64,000 nt of DNA from Methylobacterium mesophilicum (GCF_022179445.1 NZ_BPQU01000006.1:1-64000), one strand, 5' to 3'. Positions 38,205-47,145 are shown, counted from the stretch's first letter. The notes: a model not told the origin generated them from the letters alone. Made by a program: numbers and translations.

Positions 38205-38927
38205 ATGAACTACAATTGGAACTGGCGGATCTTCTTCGATGCCTCGCCCGAGGGCAACGGCACCTATCTCGACATGCTGCTCTCCGGGCTCATGTGGACG
38301 ATCGCCACCGCCCTGTGCTCCTGGATCATCGCGTTCTTCCTCGGCTCCCTGATCGGGGTGCTGCGGACGCTGCCGTCGAAGACCGCCAACGCGATCGGCA
38401 CGGCCTATGTCGAGCTGTTCCGGAACGTGCCGCTGCTGGTGCAGATGTTCCTCTGGTACTTCGTGCTGCCCGAGGTGGTGCCCACGCGTTTCGGCGATGC
38501 GATCAAGCAACTGCCTGACGCGCCGTTCTACACCGCGGTGGTGTGCCTGGGCTTCTTCACCGCCTCGCGGGTGGCCGAGCAGGTCCGGGCCGGCATCCAG
38601 TCGCTGCCGCGCGGCCAGAACATGGCCGGCACCGCGATGGGCTTCACGGTCTACCAGACCTACCGGTACGTGCTGCTGCCGAACGCCTACCGGATCATCC
38701 TGCCGCCGATGACCTCGGAATTCCTGAACAACCTCAAGAACACCTCCGTGGCCCTGACGATCGGCCTCCTGGAACTGACCGCCCGCGCCCGCTCGATGCA
38801 GGAATTCTCGTTCCAGGTGTTCGAGGCGTTCACGGCGGCGACGCTGCTGTACGTGATCGTCAACCTCGTGGTCGTCACCGCGGCGACCTACCTGGAGCGC
38901 GCCGTCGCGATCCCCGGCCAGCGCTGA
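38205..38927 (+). CDS. gltJ: Glutamate/aspartate ABC transporter permease GltJ
   Basis: The 240-residue protein begins MNYNWNWRIFFDASPEGNGTYLD, as GltJ proteins do, and has five to six membrane helices, with YVELFRNVPLLVQMFLWYFVLPE and the permease loop GTAMGFTVYQTYRYVLLPNAYRIILPP. It pairs with GltK to form the channel. It follows gltI by 77 bases. Confidence 0.9.
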   Translation: MNYNWNWRIFFDASPEGNGTYLDMLLSGLMWTIATALCSWIIAFFLGSLIGVLRTLPSKTANAIGTAYVELFRNVPLLVQMFLWYFVLPEVVPTRFGDAIKQLPDAPFYTAVVCLGFFTASRVAEQVRAGIQSLPRGQNMAGTAMGFTVYQTYRYVLLPNAYRIILPPMTSEFLNNLKNTSVALTIGLLELTARARSMQEFSFQVFEAFTAATLLYVIVNLVVVTAATYLERAVAIPGQR

Positions 38928-38991
38928 GGCGCCGGCCCCGCCCCCCGATTTCCCCGATCCGCCGGCGCTCGGCCACCGCGAACAGGTCCCG

Positions 38992-39684
38992 ATGCTCTCG
39001 AATTTCGATTTCAACGTCATCCTCTCGTCCCTGCCCTACCTGTTCGGGCAGGGCATGGTCTTCACGGTGACGCTCACCGCCATGGCGGCGGTCGGCGGCG
39101 TGATCATCGGCACGCTGCTGGCGATGGCCCGGCTCTCGAGCGTGCCGGGCCTCAGCCACCTCGCGAAGGGCTATGTCGAGCTGTGCCGCTCGCTGCCGCT
39201 GGTGCTGGTGATCTTCTGGTTTTACTTCCTGGTGCCGTATATCGGCGCCTACGTGACCGGCGCCTCGACCCCGATCCAGGTCGGCGCCTTCCCGTCGGCG
39301 CTCATCACCTTCATGGCCTTCGAGGCGGCCTACTTCTCCGAGATCATGCGTGCCGGCATCCAGTCGATCCCCAAGGGACAGACCGGGGCGGCCCTGGCGC
39401 TCGGAATGAACTACTGGCAGACCATGGCCAACGTCGTCCTGCCCCAGGCCTTCCGCAACATGCTGCCGCTTCTGCTGACGCAGACCGTGGTGCTGTTCCA
39501 GGATACCTCCCTGGTCTACGTGCTTTCGCTCACCGACTTCATGGGCGCCGCCTCGAAGGTGGCGCAGCGCGACGGCCGCCTCGTCGAGATGTATATCTTC
39601 GCCGCCGTCGTCTACTTCTTGATCTGCTTCACGGCCTCGTTCCTGGTGCGTCGCCTGCAGCGCCGCGTCGCCATCATCCGCTGA
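38992..39684 (+). CDS. gltK: Glutamate/aspartate ABC transporter permease GltK
   Basis: The 230-residue His/Glu/Gln-type permease starts [22 protein letters not shown] and has [24 protein letters not shown] and the EAA loop [26 protein letters not shown]. It would heterodimerise with GltJ. It lies 64 bases after gltJ and 20 bases before gltL. Confidence 0.9.
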   Translation: MLSNFDFNVILSSLPYLFGQGMVFTVTLTAMAAVGGVIIGTLLAMARLSSVPGLSHLAKGYVELCRSLPLVLVIFWFYFLVPYIGAYVTGASTPIQVGAFPSALITFMAFEAAYFSEIMRAGIQSIPKGQTGAALALGMNYWQTMANVVLPQAFRNMLPLLLTQTVVLFQDTSLVYVLSLTDFMGAASKVAQRDGRLVEMYIFAAVVYFLICFTASFLVRRLQRRVAIIR

Positions 39685-39704
39685 CCGACACTGGAGTCCG
39701 CGCC

Positions 39705-40565
39705 ATGACCTCGACCCCGATGCCGGCCCCGTCCGTCAAGGAGCCCGTCGCAGACGCCGCCCACGCCCCCCGGGATTCCGGGCTGCAGCCGGGGCGACTC
39801 GTCTCCGGCGAGCCCGCGGCGGCGCCCGGTGAGACGATGATCGCCATCGACAACATCAGCAAATGGTACGGCGACTTCCAGGTGCTGACCAACTGCACCA
39901 CCAAGGTCGCCAAGGGCGAGGTCGTGGTGGTCTGCGGCCCCTCGGGTTCGGGCAAGTCGACCCTGATCAAGTGCGTCAACGCCCTCGAGCCGTTCCAGAA
40001 GGGCCAGATCACCGTCGCCGGCACCAAGGTGATCGACAAGTCGACCAACCTGCCTAAGCTGCGCTCCCGGGTCGGCATGGTGTTCCAGCACTTCGAGCTG
40101 TTCCCGCACCTGTCGATCACCGAGAACCTCACCATCGCCCAGCGCAAGGTCCTGGGCCGCGGCGCCGAGGACGCCAAGAAGCGCGGCCTCGACCTGCTGG
40201 CCCGGGTGGGCCTGAGCGCCCAGGCGGAAAAATTTCCGGGGCAGCTCTCGGGCGGTCAGCAGCAGCGCGTGGCGATCGCCCGGGCGCTCGCCATGAACCC
40301 GGTGGTGATGCTGTTCGACGAACCGACCTCGGCGCTGGACCCCGAGATGGTCGGCGAGGTGCTCGACGTGATGGTCGAGCTCGCCAAGGAGGGCATGACC
40401 ATGATGGTCGTGACCCACGAGATGGGCTTCGCCCGCAAGGTCGCCGACCGGGTGATCTTCATGGATCGCGGCGAGATCGTCGAGGACGCCAAGAAGGAGG
40501 ATTTCTTCGGCAGCCCCCGCTCCGAGCGCGCCCAGACCTTCTTGTCGAAGATCCTGCAGCACTGA
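39705..40565 (+). CDS. gltL: Glutamate/aspartate ABC transporter ATPase GltL
   Basis: The 286-residue form starts [20 protein letters not shown] and has Walker [10 protein letters not shown] at residues 78-86, signature [15 protein letters not shown] and Walker [17 protein letters not shown]. The conserved domain begins only at [12 protein letters not shown] (ATG at 39837), so either there is a 44-residue low-complexity extension or the true start is internal. It powers the GltIJK importer. Confidence 0.9.
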   Translation: MTSTPMPAPSVKEPVADAAHAPRDSGLQPGRLVSGEPAAAPGETMIAIDNISKWYGDFQVLTNCTTKVAKGEVVVVCGPSGSGKSTLIKCVNALEPFQKGQITVAGTKVIDKSTNLPKLRSRVGMVFQHFELFPHLSITENLTIAQRKVLGRGAEDAKKRGLDLLARVGLSAQAEKFPGQLSGGQQQRVAIARALAMNPVVMLFDEPTSALDPEMVGEVLDVMVELAKEGMTMMVVTHEMGFARKVADRVIFMDRGEIVEDAKKEDFFGSPRSERAQTFLSKILQH

Positions 40566-40629
40566 TTTTTTTCGACTTGGCCGAGGGATCTCGGATATCG
40601 CCGCGTGACGAAGGGAATGCCTACCCCCG

Positions 40630-40962
40630 TCACGCCGTCCGCTTGCGACCGTGGGCACCGGTCTTGAGACCGGCCGCGAGAACCTCGCCCATCCGCACCT
40701 GCCAGCCCGGGCCGGTGGCCTGGTAGCCTTCGATCACGTCGGGGGGCAGGCGCAGGGTAACGAGCTTCTTGCTGGTCTCCGATCTGGGACGGCCGCGCTG
40801 CGTGAGCCTCGCGAAGAGTGCCGGATCCAGAACCTCGGAGGCCGGGCGGCCCTGCGCGGCCTGTTCGTCGGTGACCTCCGGTGCGTCCGGATCGCGCGCG
40901 ATCGCGGCCTGGATCCGGGCCTCCTCGGCGTCGCTGATCGGGCCTGCCTTACGCTTGGTCAT
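40630..40962 (-). CDS. brnA: BrnA-type antitoxin
   Basis: The 110-residue protein has the BrnA C-terminal ribbon-helix-helix: KKLVTLRLPPDVIEGYQATGPGWQVRMGEVL. This binds DNA and, with BrnT, represses the operon. The N-terminal half is acidic and would contact the toxin. It overlaps the brnT end by 14 bases in the usual brnT-brnA order. Confidence 0.8.
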   Translation of the reverse strand: MTKRKAGPISDAEEARIQAAIARDPDAPEVTDEQAAQGRPASEVLDPALFARLTQRGRPRSETSKKLVTLRLPPDVIEGYQATGPGWQVRMGEVLAAGLKTGAHGRKRTA

Positions 40963-41227
40963 AGAGGCTCCTCTCTTTGCGACTAGCCGGCCGAAGGCTG
41001 ATGGCCGTCACCGCCTCCGTCCCGAGCGGCGAAAACACCAGCGCCCTCAAATGGCCGTCGAGCCATCCGACGGCGATGAATCGCGGGCGGCCGTCCGGTC
41101 CCGGATAAGCCGGGACGACGATGGCGCTGTCCCATTCGAAGCGGTCGCGAGCATCGACTAAATCGAGACCATGCCCCTCCGGCTCGGGGCGCAGGTTGAT
41201 CGCGCGCTTGCGCTCATCCCAGACCAT
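40949..41227 (-). CDS. brnT: BrnT-type ribonuclease toxin
   Basis: Starting at MVWDERKRAINLRPEPEGHGLD gives 92 residues; the long frame upstream is the neighbour read out of frame. The BrnT pattern is present: a W-D-x-x-K/R start, DLVDARDRFEWDSA, then RFIAVGWLDGHLRALVFSP and TAISLRPASRKERSLYDQ. BrnT is a RelE-fold RNase neutralised by BrnA. This is the third toxin-antitoxin module in the window. Confidence 0.85.
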   Translation of the reverse strand: MVWDERKRAINLRPEPEGHGLDLVDARDRFEWDSAIVVPAYPGPDGRPRFIAVGWLDGHLRALVFSPLGTEAVTAISLRPASRKERSLYDQA

Positions 41228-41313
41228 TTGCACCGAATTAATGTAACTACAGATCAGGCCGTCGGCAAGGCACTTGTGCGGTCGACCCAGAAGCTTGAGC
41301 GGCTTTGGTGGAC

Positions 41314-42333
41314 CTAGACGACTGCCGCCTGCGCGGCCCGATACTCCCGCCCGTGCTGGCAATAGCCCTCGACGATGCGGATCATCATCGCGCGCTTCTC
41401 GGCGTCCAGGGGTGACAGGATCCGGGCCGGGCGGCCGCCCCAGAGATAGCCGGCCCCCAGGATCTGGCCGGGATCGGTGGTGGCGCCGGCCGCCAGCATG
41501 ACGTCGTCGGCGATCAGCGTGCCGGGGGCGACCGTGGCGCCGATGCCGATCAGGGCCCGCGCGCCGATCCGGCAATCGGCGATCCGGACGTTGTGGGCGA
41601 TGGTCGTGTCGCGCCCGATCACGACGCCCTCGGCCCGGCTGCGGATCGTCGTGTTGTCCTGGATGTTGGTGTCGGCCCCGACCACGATCGGCCCGGCCTC
41701 GGCGTTGAGATCGCACGAAAACAGCACACTGACGCCGGCCCCCAGGCTCACCCGTCCACGCAGGCGCGCGGTCCGGGCGACGAACACGCTGTCCTCGACC
41801 TCCGGGGGGAGCCCAAGTTCGACGGATGCCCCGTCGCCCATCCGCTCGCGCAGGCGCTCGGCGCGCTCGGCGACCTCGTCCGGGCCGACCGGCCGGCTTG
41901 GCCGAGCCGGGCTGCCGGCATAAGCGTATCCGCCCGCGAGCCTCATGCGCGGGAACACGGTCGCGCCCGCTTCGATCACCGCGGTGTCGCCGATCTCGGC
42001 GCCGTCGAGGATCACGACGTCGTCCTCGATCACGACGTCGGAGCCGATCGTGCAGGCATGAACGACGCTGTTGCGACCGACCGTGACCCGGTCGCCGACC
42101 TGCGTCCCGTGGGTGAGCGTGGCGATGTGCACCGTCGAACGGTGGCCGAGCCAGAACCTGTCCCCGAGGGTGATGGCCTGCCCGTCGGCGCGGATCACCG
42201 CCTCGTCGCCGATCCAGGCCTGGGCGCCGATCCGGGCGGAGCCGATCACCGTGCTCCCGCGCCCGCACCAGACCGGGCGGCTCGCGAAATCCGGCAGGAC
42301 GCCCGCGTAGGGCAGGATCAGGTCGGGGGTCAC
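41314..42333 (-). CDS. Tandem gamma-carbonic-anhydrase-like (left-handed beta-helix) protein
   Basis: The 339-residue protein consists of two hexapeptide-repeat beta-helix domains (about 15-150 and 185-315) in the gamma-carbonic anhydrase/YrdA pattern, ending in an alpha-helical tail. Single-domain relatives are about 170-200 residues, so this is a duplication and fusion. Compared with YrdA/Cam, the first copy keeps the histidine in STVHIATLTH and the second one in VVHAC but has Arg where the middle ligand should be (VTVGRNS). The second copy has lost both those histidines (TIRSRA, IADC) but keeps the middle one (TIAHNV) and the NIQD motif. It is divergent from moaE. Confidence 0.8.
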   Translation of the reverse strand: MTPDLILPYAGVLPDFASRPVWCGRGSTVIGSARIGAQAWIGDEAVIRADGQAITLGDRFWLGHRSTVHIATLTHGTQVGDRVTVGRNSVVHACTIGSDVVIEDDVVILDGAEIGDTAVIEAGATVFPRMRLAGGYAYAGSPARPSRPVGPDEVAERAERLRERMGDGASVELGLPPEVEDSVFVARTARLRGRVSLGAGVSVLFSCDLNAEAGPIVVGADTNIQDNTTIRSRAEGVVIGRDTTIAHNVRIADCRIGARALIGIGATVAPGTLIADDVMLAAGATTDPGQILGAGYLWGGRPARILSPLDAEKRAMMIRIVEGYCQHGREYRAAQAAVV

Positions 42334-42476
42334 ACGTTCATCCTTCTCCGCCGATCACGCCCGCGACCGGGGCGAATGCGACTTCTCGTGCCATATAGAG
42401 GCGCGACCGGGTGTGACAGGCGTGGGACCGGCACGCGCCGCTTGAGGATCGTCGGACGAGGATGTTGGACCGGAGC

Positions 42477-42947
42477 ATGAGCGCCCCCGCACCGAGCGTC
42501 GCCATCCAGACCGAACCGTTCGACACCGCCGCCGAGATTGCCCGGGTGAGCGTCGAACTAGGCGGCCGGGCCGGCGCGGTCGTCACCTTCACGGGCCTCT
42601 GCCGGGACGAGGCCGGGCGGCTGGCGGCGCTCGAACTCGAGCATTATCCCGGCATGGCGGAGGCGGAGATCCTCCGTGTCGCCGTGGACGCCGTCGCCCG
42701 CTGGCCGCTTCAGGCCCTGCGGGTGATCCATCGCCACGGCCGCGTGCGTCCGGGCGACGGCATCGTGCTGGTGGTGACAGCCTCCAGCCACCGGGTCGCG
42801 GCCTTCGAGGCGGCGAACTTCCTGATGGACTACCTCAAGACCCGCGCGCCGTTCTGGAAGCGCGAGCACTTGGCCGACGGCACCGTCGGCGGCTGGGTCG
42901 AGGCCGCCGCCCACGACGACGCGGCCGCGGAGCGCTGGGGGCAGTAG
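42477..42947 (+). CDS. moaE: Molybdopterin synthase catalytic subunit MoaE
   Basis: Starting at MSAPAPSVAIQTEPFDTA gives 156 residues; an ATG five codons earlier is possible. The MoaE core is clear: GAVVTFTGLCRDE, LELEHYPGMAEAE, VIHRHGRVRPGDGIVLVVTASSHR and the C-terminal LKTRAPFWKREH with the catalytic lysines. With MoaD it inserts dithiolene sulfur into precursor Z. No moaD lies beside it. Confidence 0.93.
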   Translation: MSAPAPSVAIQTEPFDTAAEIARVSVELGGRAGAVVTFTGLCRDEAGRLAALELEHYPGMAEAEILRVAVDAVARWPLQALRVIHRHGRVRPGDGIVLVVTASSHRVAAFEAANFLMDYLKTRAPFWKREHLADGTVGGWVEAAAHDDAAAERWGQ

Positions 42948-42970
42948 ACCCGCGCTCCGGAGGTCTCGCT

Positions 42971-43135
42971 GCGCCCTTTCCCGGGCGCATGCAGCGTCAG
43001 CGGAATGCGACCCGGGACCCAGCGCAACACACCGCGAAGCGTCCGTTATCCCTTGATCGTGCCGCTGCGCAGCGCTTTCCTTGCTGGGTCCCGGATCGCC
43101 TTTCACTGCGTTCCAGGCGTCCGGGAAAGGTGGGC
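42971..43135. repeat. Long imperfect inverted repeat
   Basis: Two arms of about 53 bases (42971-43023 and 43083-43135) are near complements, sharing gcgatccgggacccagc-like and ctttcccgg-like blocks. The 59-base loop is itself partly symmetrical. It looks like a mobile intergenic repeat unit of the kind found many times in Methylobacterium genomes, though I cannot count copies here. It lies between moaE and a small membrane-protein gene. Confidence 0.6.
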
Positions 43136-43191
43136 GGCTCATCCGAGACGGCCGGGCCCGCCGCCTGTGATCCCAAGCGCCAGAATACGCC

Positions 43192-43332
43192 CTACAGGAT
43201 CGCGTTGAGCAGCACCGCGGCCAAGGCGCCCGCGACGGCGAGGCCGAGGATGACCACGCTGCTGAGTTGGTCCCCCGTATCCACGGTCCGGCCCGGGCCG
43301 AGGGAATGGATGTGGGGCTCGTTGCTGCTCAC
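43192..43332 (-). CDS. Very small membrane protein
   Basis: A GTG start preceded by a strong aggagag site opens a 46-codon frame. The product begins MSSNEPHIHSLGPGRT and ends with one membrane helix (VVILGLAVAGALAAVLLNAIL, 19-20 residues in from the C-terminus). It would be a tail-anchored protein with a histidine-containing soluble head. Support is the ribosome binding site and the clean helix; no family is known to me. Confidence 0.5.
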   Translation of the reverse strand: MSSNEPHIHSLGPGRTVDTGDQLSSVVILGLAVAGALAAVLLNAIL

Positions 43333-43497
43333 GCGGTCTCTCCTGGAGGCGCCCGGCTCCCGGCGGGAGCGCTTGCGTGGGCGGACAACGCGCGAAAGGC
43401 CGTCCGGTCTCGCCCGGCCGCACACAAGCTTGGTACGGCGTCGCCCTTGACCGCGGCCAGTCCGGGGCGTTCGTGAGCCTGCGACGCAGGAGCAATG

Positions 43498-44631
43498 ATG
43501 ACGGACGGTCAATCTCGGGATCTGGACGGCCCGGTCGGGCCCTGGCGCGGAGCCTTGCCGCTGGCGGCTTCGGGGATCGCCGTCGTCTGCTTCGTGGCGT
43601 TGCTGGCGCTGGCCTGGATGTCGGTGGGCACGCTCCTGCTGATCTTCGCGGGCGTGCTGCTCGGCGTGTTCCTCGACGGCCTGACCCGGGGGCTCGGCCA
43701 CGTCCTGCCCCTGCCCCGGGGCCTGCGCCTGACGATCGCCAGCCTCGCGGTCGCCGTCGCGGTGATCGGCTTCGCATCCTACGGCGGGGCCACCATCGTG
43801 CAGCAGGGCCGCGATCTCGGAACCACGATCAAGAACCAGGCCGGCACGGTGTCGAGCTGGCTGTCCGAGCGCGGCATCGACGTGCCGAGCCTGGCGCCGA
43901 AGGGCGGCTCGGCCGAGCCCGGTCAGAAGGAGGGCGGCCTCGGCGGGCTCGCAAACGGCCTGCTCAAGAGCAGCAGCTCGATCGTCTCCGACGCCGGCAG
44001 CGTCCTCGGGCCGGCGGCGGCTGTGATCCTCGGCTTGTTCGATGCGCTGGGCAACCTGCTGGTGATCGCCTTCCTGGGGCTGGCCTTCGCGGCCGACCCA
44101 GAGGCCTATCGGGACGGGGTGCTGCGGTTCGTGCCGCCTCAGAAGCGTCGGCGCGCCGCCAAGGTGCTGGACGGCGCCGGCGAGACCTTGCGGCACTGGC
44201 TGTTCGGCCAGTTGATCATCATGGCGGCGATCTTCGTTTGCACCTGGGCCGGGCTGGCCTTCCTGGGGATCGGCGGCGCGCTGATCCTCGGCCTACAGGC
44301 CGGGCTTTTGGCCTTCGTGCCGACCGTGGGACCGCTGGTGGCGGGCATCGTGATCATCTTGGCGGCCCTGGCCTCGGGCCTCAAGGCGGTGATCGGCGCC
44401 GTCGGCGTCTACTTGGCGGTGCAGTGCCTGGAGAGCTACGGCCTGACCCCGTTCATCCAGAAGCGCGCGCTGGACATCCCCCCGGCCACGATTTTTGCCG
44501 GCCAGTTGATCCTAGGCGTCATCTTCGGGCTGTGGGGCATCGCCCTGGCGCTGCCCCTGATGGCGGTGATCAAGGTTCTGCTGGAACAGCTCTACGTGGA
44601 GGACACGCTGCACGAGCCGGCGAGCAGCTGA
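43498..44631 (+). CDS. AI-2E family transporter (PerM/YdiK type)
   Basis: The second of two adjacent ATGs has the better spacing from an aggag site and gives 377 residues. The protein has about eight membrane helices in the AI-2 exporter family pattern, with LFGQLIIMAAIFVCTWAGLAFLG, GLLAFVPTVGPLVAGI and a C-terminal FGLWGIALALPLMAVIKVL. Members act as exporters or Na+/H+ antiporters; the substrate is not predictable. A Gly/Ser-rich insert lies at about residues 120-165. Confidence 0.85.
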   Translation: MTDGQSRDLDGPVGPWRGALPLAASGIAVVCFVALLALAWMSVGTLLLIFAGVLLGVFLDGLTRGLGHVLPLPRGLRLTIASLAVAVAVIGFASYGGATIVQQGRDLGTTIKNQAGTVSSWLSERGIDVPSLAPKGGSAEPGQKEGGLGGLANGLLKSSSSIVSDAGSVLGPAAAVILGLFDALGNLLVIAFLGLAFAADPEAYRDGVLRFVPPQKRRRAAKVLDGAGETLRHWLFGQLIIMAAIFVCTWAGLAFLGIGGALILGLQAGLLAFVPTVGPLVAGIVIILAALASGLKAVIGAVGVYLAVQCLESYGLTPFIQKRALDIPPATIFAGQLILGVIFGLWGIALALPLMAVIKVLLEQLYVEDTLHEPASS

Positions 44632-44905
44632 GCCGCACGGCCTGATGCGCGGGACCGCGAGCCCGAACCCAATCGGTTTGTCCGTGTCGATGTCTGGGAA
44701 GAGTGGATTTGCGAGGGTCCGCTTCTGAGTGAGAGTTGGCAGACACCGCCGTCGCACCCAATCACGACTGAGAGCAGCCGTATGACCGCGCGCACCGTGC
44801 TCGATAGCGGGCAAACCGAGCGGCCCCCCATAGGGCCTACCTCGATGAACTTTGGCCGACCTCGATGAGGCAAGCAATTCAGTTTGGCCGGCGTGTATCC
44901 AGAGT

Positions 44906-45391
44906 TTACGACTTGTCCGGCTCGGTTGACGGAGGGGCAGTGCCCCCCACGCCTATGCCTAGATCAACTCCCCTGTGAGGCGGTACTCCGCTCGGCAGCA
45001 TGGGAGCGGGTGAGGGCTCCTTCTGCGCCTGAACAAGGCCAGCTTCCACCTCTCGGATGAGATCTGCGAAGGCGTACGGCTTGCTGAGCAGGCGTGTACC
45101 TGGCGGCAAGTCGTGCTGAAGATCCACCCCGGCTCCCGAGGTGACGATGATGCCAACACCGGGCCAACGGTGGTGAACGAGGTGGGCAAGGGCGACACCA
45201 TCGCCCACGATGGCCCGCCCTGTGATCAACATGCGCACGGCGACTGACCCTTGGAGGACCGCCACCGCCTCAGCGGCAGTGCACACCTCCATGGTCTGAA
45301 AGCCAACATCCGTCAGCATGTCGGCGGTGACCATACGGACGAGCTCGTCAGCCTCCGCGATGAGGATGGCTAGAGGTCTGCTGTCAGACAT
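44906..45391 (-). CDS. Receiver-domain protein lacking the phospho-acceptor Asp
   Basis: Starting at MSDSRPLAILIAEADELVRM gives 161 residues. The receiver fold is recognisable: the acidic pocket AEADE, the conserved Thr/Ser in IIVTSGAG and Lys in LLSKPYAF. However, the strand that should end in the phospho-acceptor Asp reads MLITGRAIVGDG, with Gly in its place and a short deletion. There is no output domain; the tail is Pro-rich. It may be a non-phosphorylatable pseudo-receiver acting by protein contact. A ggag site precedes the ATG. Confidence 0.75.
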   Translation of the reverse strand: MSDSRPLAILIAEADELVRMVTADMLTDVGFQTMEVCTAAEAVAVLQGSVAVRMLITGRAIVGDGVALAHLVHHRWPGVGIIVTSGAGVDLQHDLPPGTRLLSKPYAFADLIREVEAGLVQAQKEPSPAPMLPSGVPPHRGVDLGIGVGGTAPPSTEPDKS

Positions 45392-45716
45392 GATGTGCTC
45401 CGCGCGAACAGGGCGGGAGCGCACGCTGCTCTCAGGCACAGGCGGCCGGGACCAAAGCCAGTGATGGTCCGTTATGCGCTAATTATCAGCCGGGCGCGAT
45501 GGCCCTGAGTTGTGGCCGCTCGCTACCCCAAGCCGAAGTTGCGCCACGGCAGATCGATAGCTGCTCTCGGGAAGCGCCTTTGGCGATCCGGTTGGCCGGG
45601 TTGGGTCGAAAACAGCCATTTCGTAGGCGAGACCGGCATTCGGACCCACGGACGATTCTGGCCGCGTTCGCCCGTACGTCCGAACTTCTGGCCCTGCCGT
45701 CCGCGCTGCCGACTCG
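45392..45716. other. Intergenic stretch, no gene identified
   Basis: These 325 bases lie between the pseudo-receiver start and the amidase end. A short sequence around 45630-45655 resembles the complement of a tRNA T-arm, but no tRNA body can be folded. Open frames here have no recognisable content. Confidence 0.4.
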
Positions 45717-46949
45717 TCACCCGCGCAAGCCCGACTCGATCATCCGCGCCACCGCCAGGGCCCGGGCGTCGTCGCCGAAGCGGCCGATCACCTGGACGCC
45801 CACCGGCAGGCGCTCGCCCGGCACCGGTACGTTCACGCAGGGCACGCCCATCAGGGTCCAGAGCTGGTTGAAGCGCGGGTCGCCCGTCGAGGCCAGGGTG
45901 GCAGGTGCCGGGCCCGGAGCCGAGAAGGTGAGGATCGCGTCGTATTCGGCGAACAGGCCCTTGAGCACCCGGCGAGCCCGGTGGCCGTGGCGGCGGGCCT
46001 CGTCATACTCCGCCGCCTCGATCGCCGCGCCCGCGTCGAGATGCTCCCGGACCCGCGGCGGCAGCGCGTCGCGATGGCCGTCGTACTCCCAAGCCAGCGC
46101 CAGCCGGCCCTCGTAGTTCTGGATGATTCGGTGGCGCTCCCAGGCGAGCGCCAGCTCGGGCGGCAGCGTCAGGTCGGCGACCTGCGCACCGGACCGCTCG
46201 GCCGCCTGCCGGGCGCGGTTCAGGGCGGCGTCGGCGGCGGGCTCCGGCGCTTCGGCGAAATCCTGCCGCACGAGGCCGATGCGCGGCGCCGAGCCGGTCT
46301 CGGCCCGGTCGATCTCCGGTCGCCCGGTCACCAGCGCCAGGGCGTGGGCGACGTCCGCGACCCCGGCGGCGAACAGCCCGACCGTGTCGAGCGCCCAGGA
46401 ATAGGTCTTGACCCCGACCGTCGGGATCAGCCGGAAGGACGGCTTCACCGCCGCGCAGCCGCAATAGCTCGCCGGCCGGATCACCGAGCCGGCGGTCTGC
46501 GTGCCGAGCGCCAAGGGCAGCATCCCGGCACCCACCGCGGCGGCCGAGCCCGCCGAGGATCCGCCCGGGGTATGGCCGGGATCGTGCGGGTTGACGGTCG
46601 CGGTCGGGTCGCTGCTGGCGAAGGCCGTGGTCGTGGTCTTGGCGAGTGCCACGGCACCGAGGCGCTTCAGACGCGCCACCACCGAGGCATCGCCCCGAGG
46701 CTGCCAGCCGGCGTACAGCGACGAACCCATCTGACTCGGCAGGCCGGCGCTGTCGATAATGTCCTTCACGCCCACCGCGATGCCGGCGAGCGGCCCGGAA
46801 TCCGGGATGGCCGGGTTGTCGTCCAGGGTGACCAGCGCCCGCAGCTCCAGCTCCCGCGCGGCGATGGCCGCGCGGCATAGATCGATCGCGCCCGAAGGCG
46901 TCAGGGTGCCGGCTTCGATGCGGGCGCGGAGGTCGAGGATTGAAAGCAT
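45717..46949 (-). CDS. Amidase, malonamidase E2-like
   Basis: The 410-residue amidase-signature enzyme has the full Ser-cisSer-Lys triad: Lys62 in VGVKDIIDSAG, Ser131 in TPGGSSAGSAAAV and Ser155 in TQTAGSVIRPA. These positions, and Arg158, coincide with those I recall for Bradyrhizobium malonamidase E2, where the arginine binds malonate. It would hydrolyse a small carboxylated amide such as malonamate. It is transcribed away from the extensin-like gene. Confidence 0.82.
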   Translation of the reverse strand: MLSILDLRARIEAGTLTPSGAIDLCRAAIAARELELRALVTLDDNPAIPDSGPLAGIAVGVKDIIDSAGLPSQMGSSLYAGWQPRGDASVVARLKRLGAVALAKTTTTAFASSDPTATVNPHDPGHTPGGSSAGSAAAVGAGMLPLALGTQTAGSVIRPASYCGCAAVKPSFRLIPTVGVKTYSWALDTVGLFAAGVADVAHALALVTGRPEIDRAETGSAPRIGLVRQDFAEAPEPAADAALNRARQAAERSGAQVADLTLPPELALAWERHRIIQNYEGRLALAWEYDGHRDALPPRVREHLDAGAAIEAAEYDEARRHGHRARRVLKGLFAEYDAILTFSAPGPAPATLASTGDPRFNQLWTLMGVPCVNVPVPGERLPVGVQVIGRFGDDARALAVARMIESGLRG

Positions 46950-47145
46950 CTTGTATTCAGTCCGCGGTCGACGGTCGCTGTCAACTCGATCCCCTGCCGC
47001 CGGTGTAATTGCGGATTCGGTGCATGTGCGCTCGTCCCCCCACGGACTTGCCGCCGCTCCTGATCAGACGCCGACAGCGCGCAATCCGCGAAAACCACAG
47101 GGCTCGCCGATCCCGAATCGCCGTTGACGAACGCTTTACGGGACC

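Noticed and set aside
40949..42268. 439-codon frame ending in BrnT
   Set aside because: Only the last 92 residues have the BrnT pattern; the first part is the carbonic-anhydrase-like gene read out of frame.
45620..45660. Sequence like the complement of a tRNA T-arm (gcattcggacccacgg)
   Set aside because: No matching acceptor stem, anticodon arm or D-arm could be found at the right distance, so it is not a tRNA gene.
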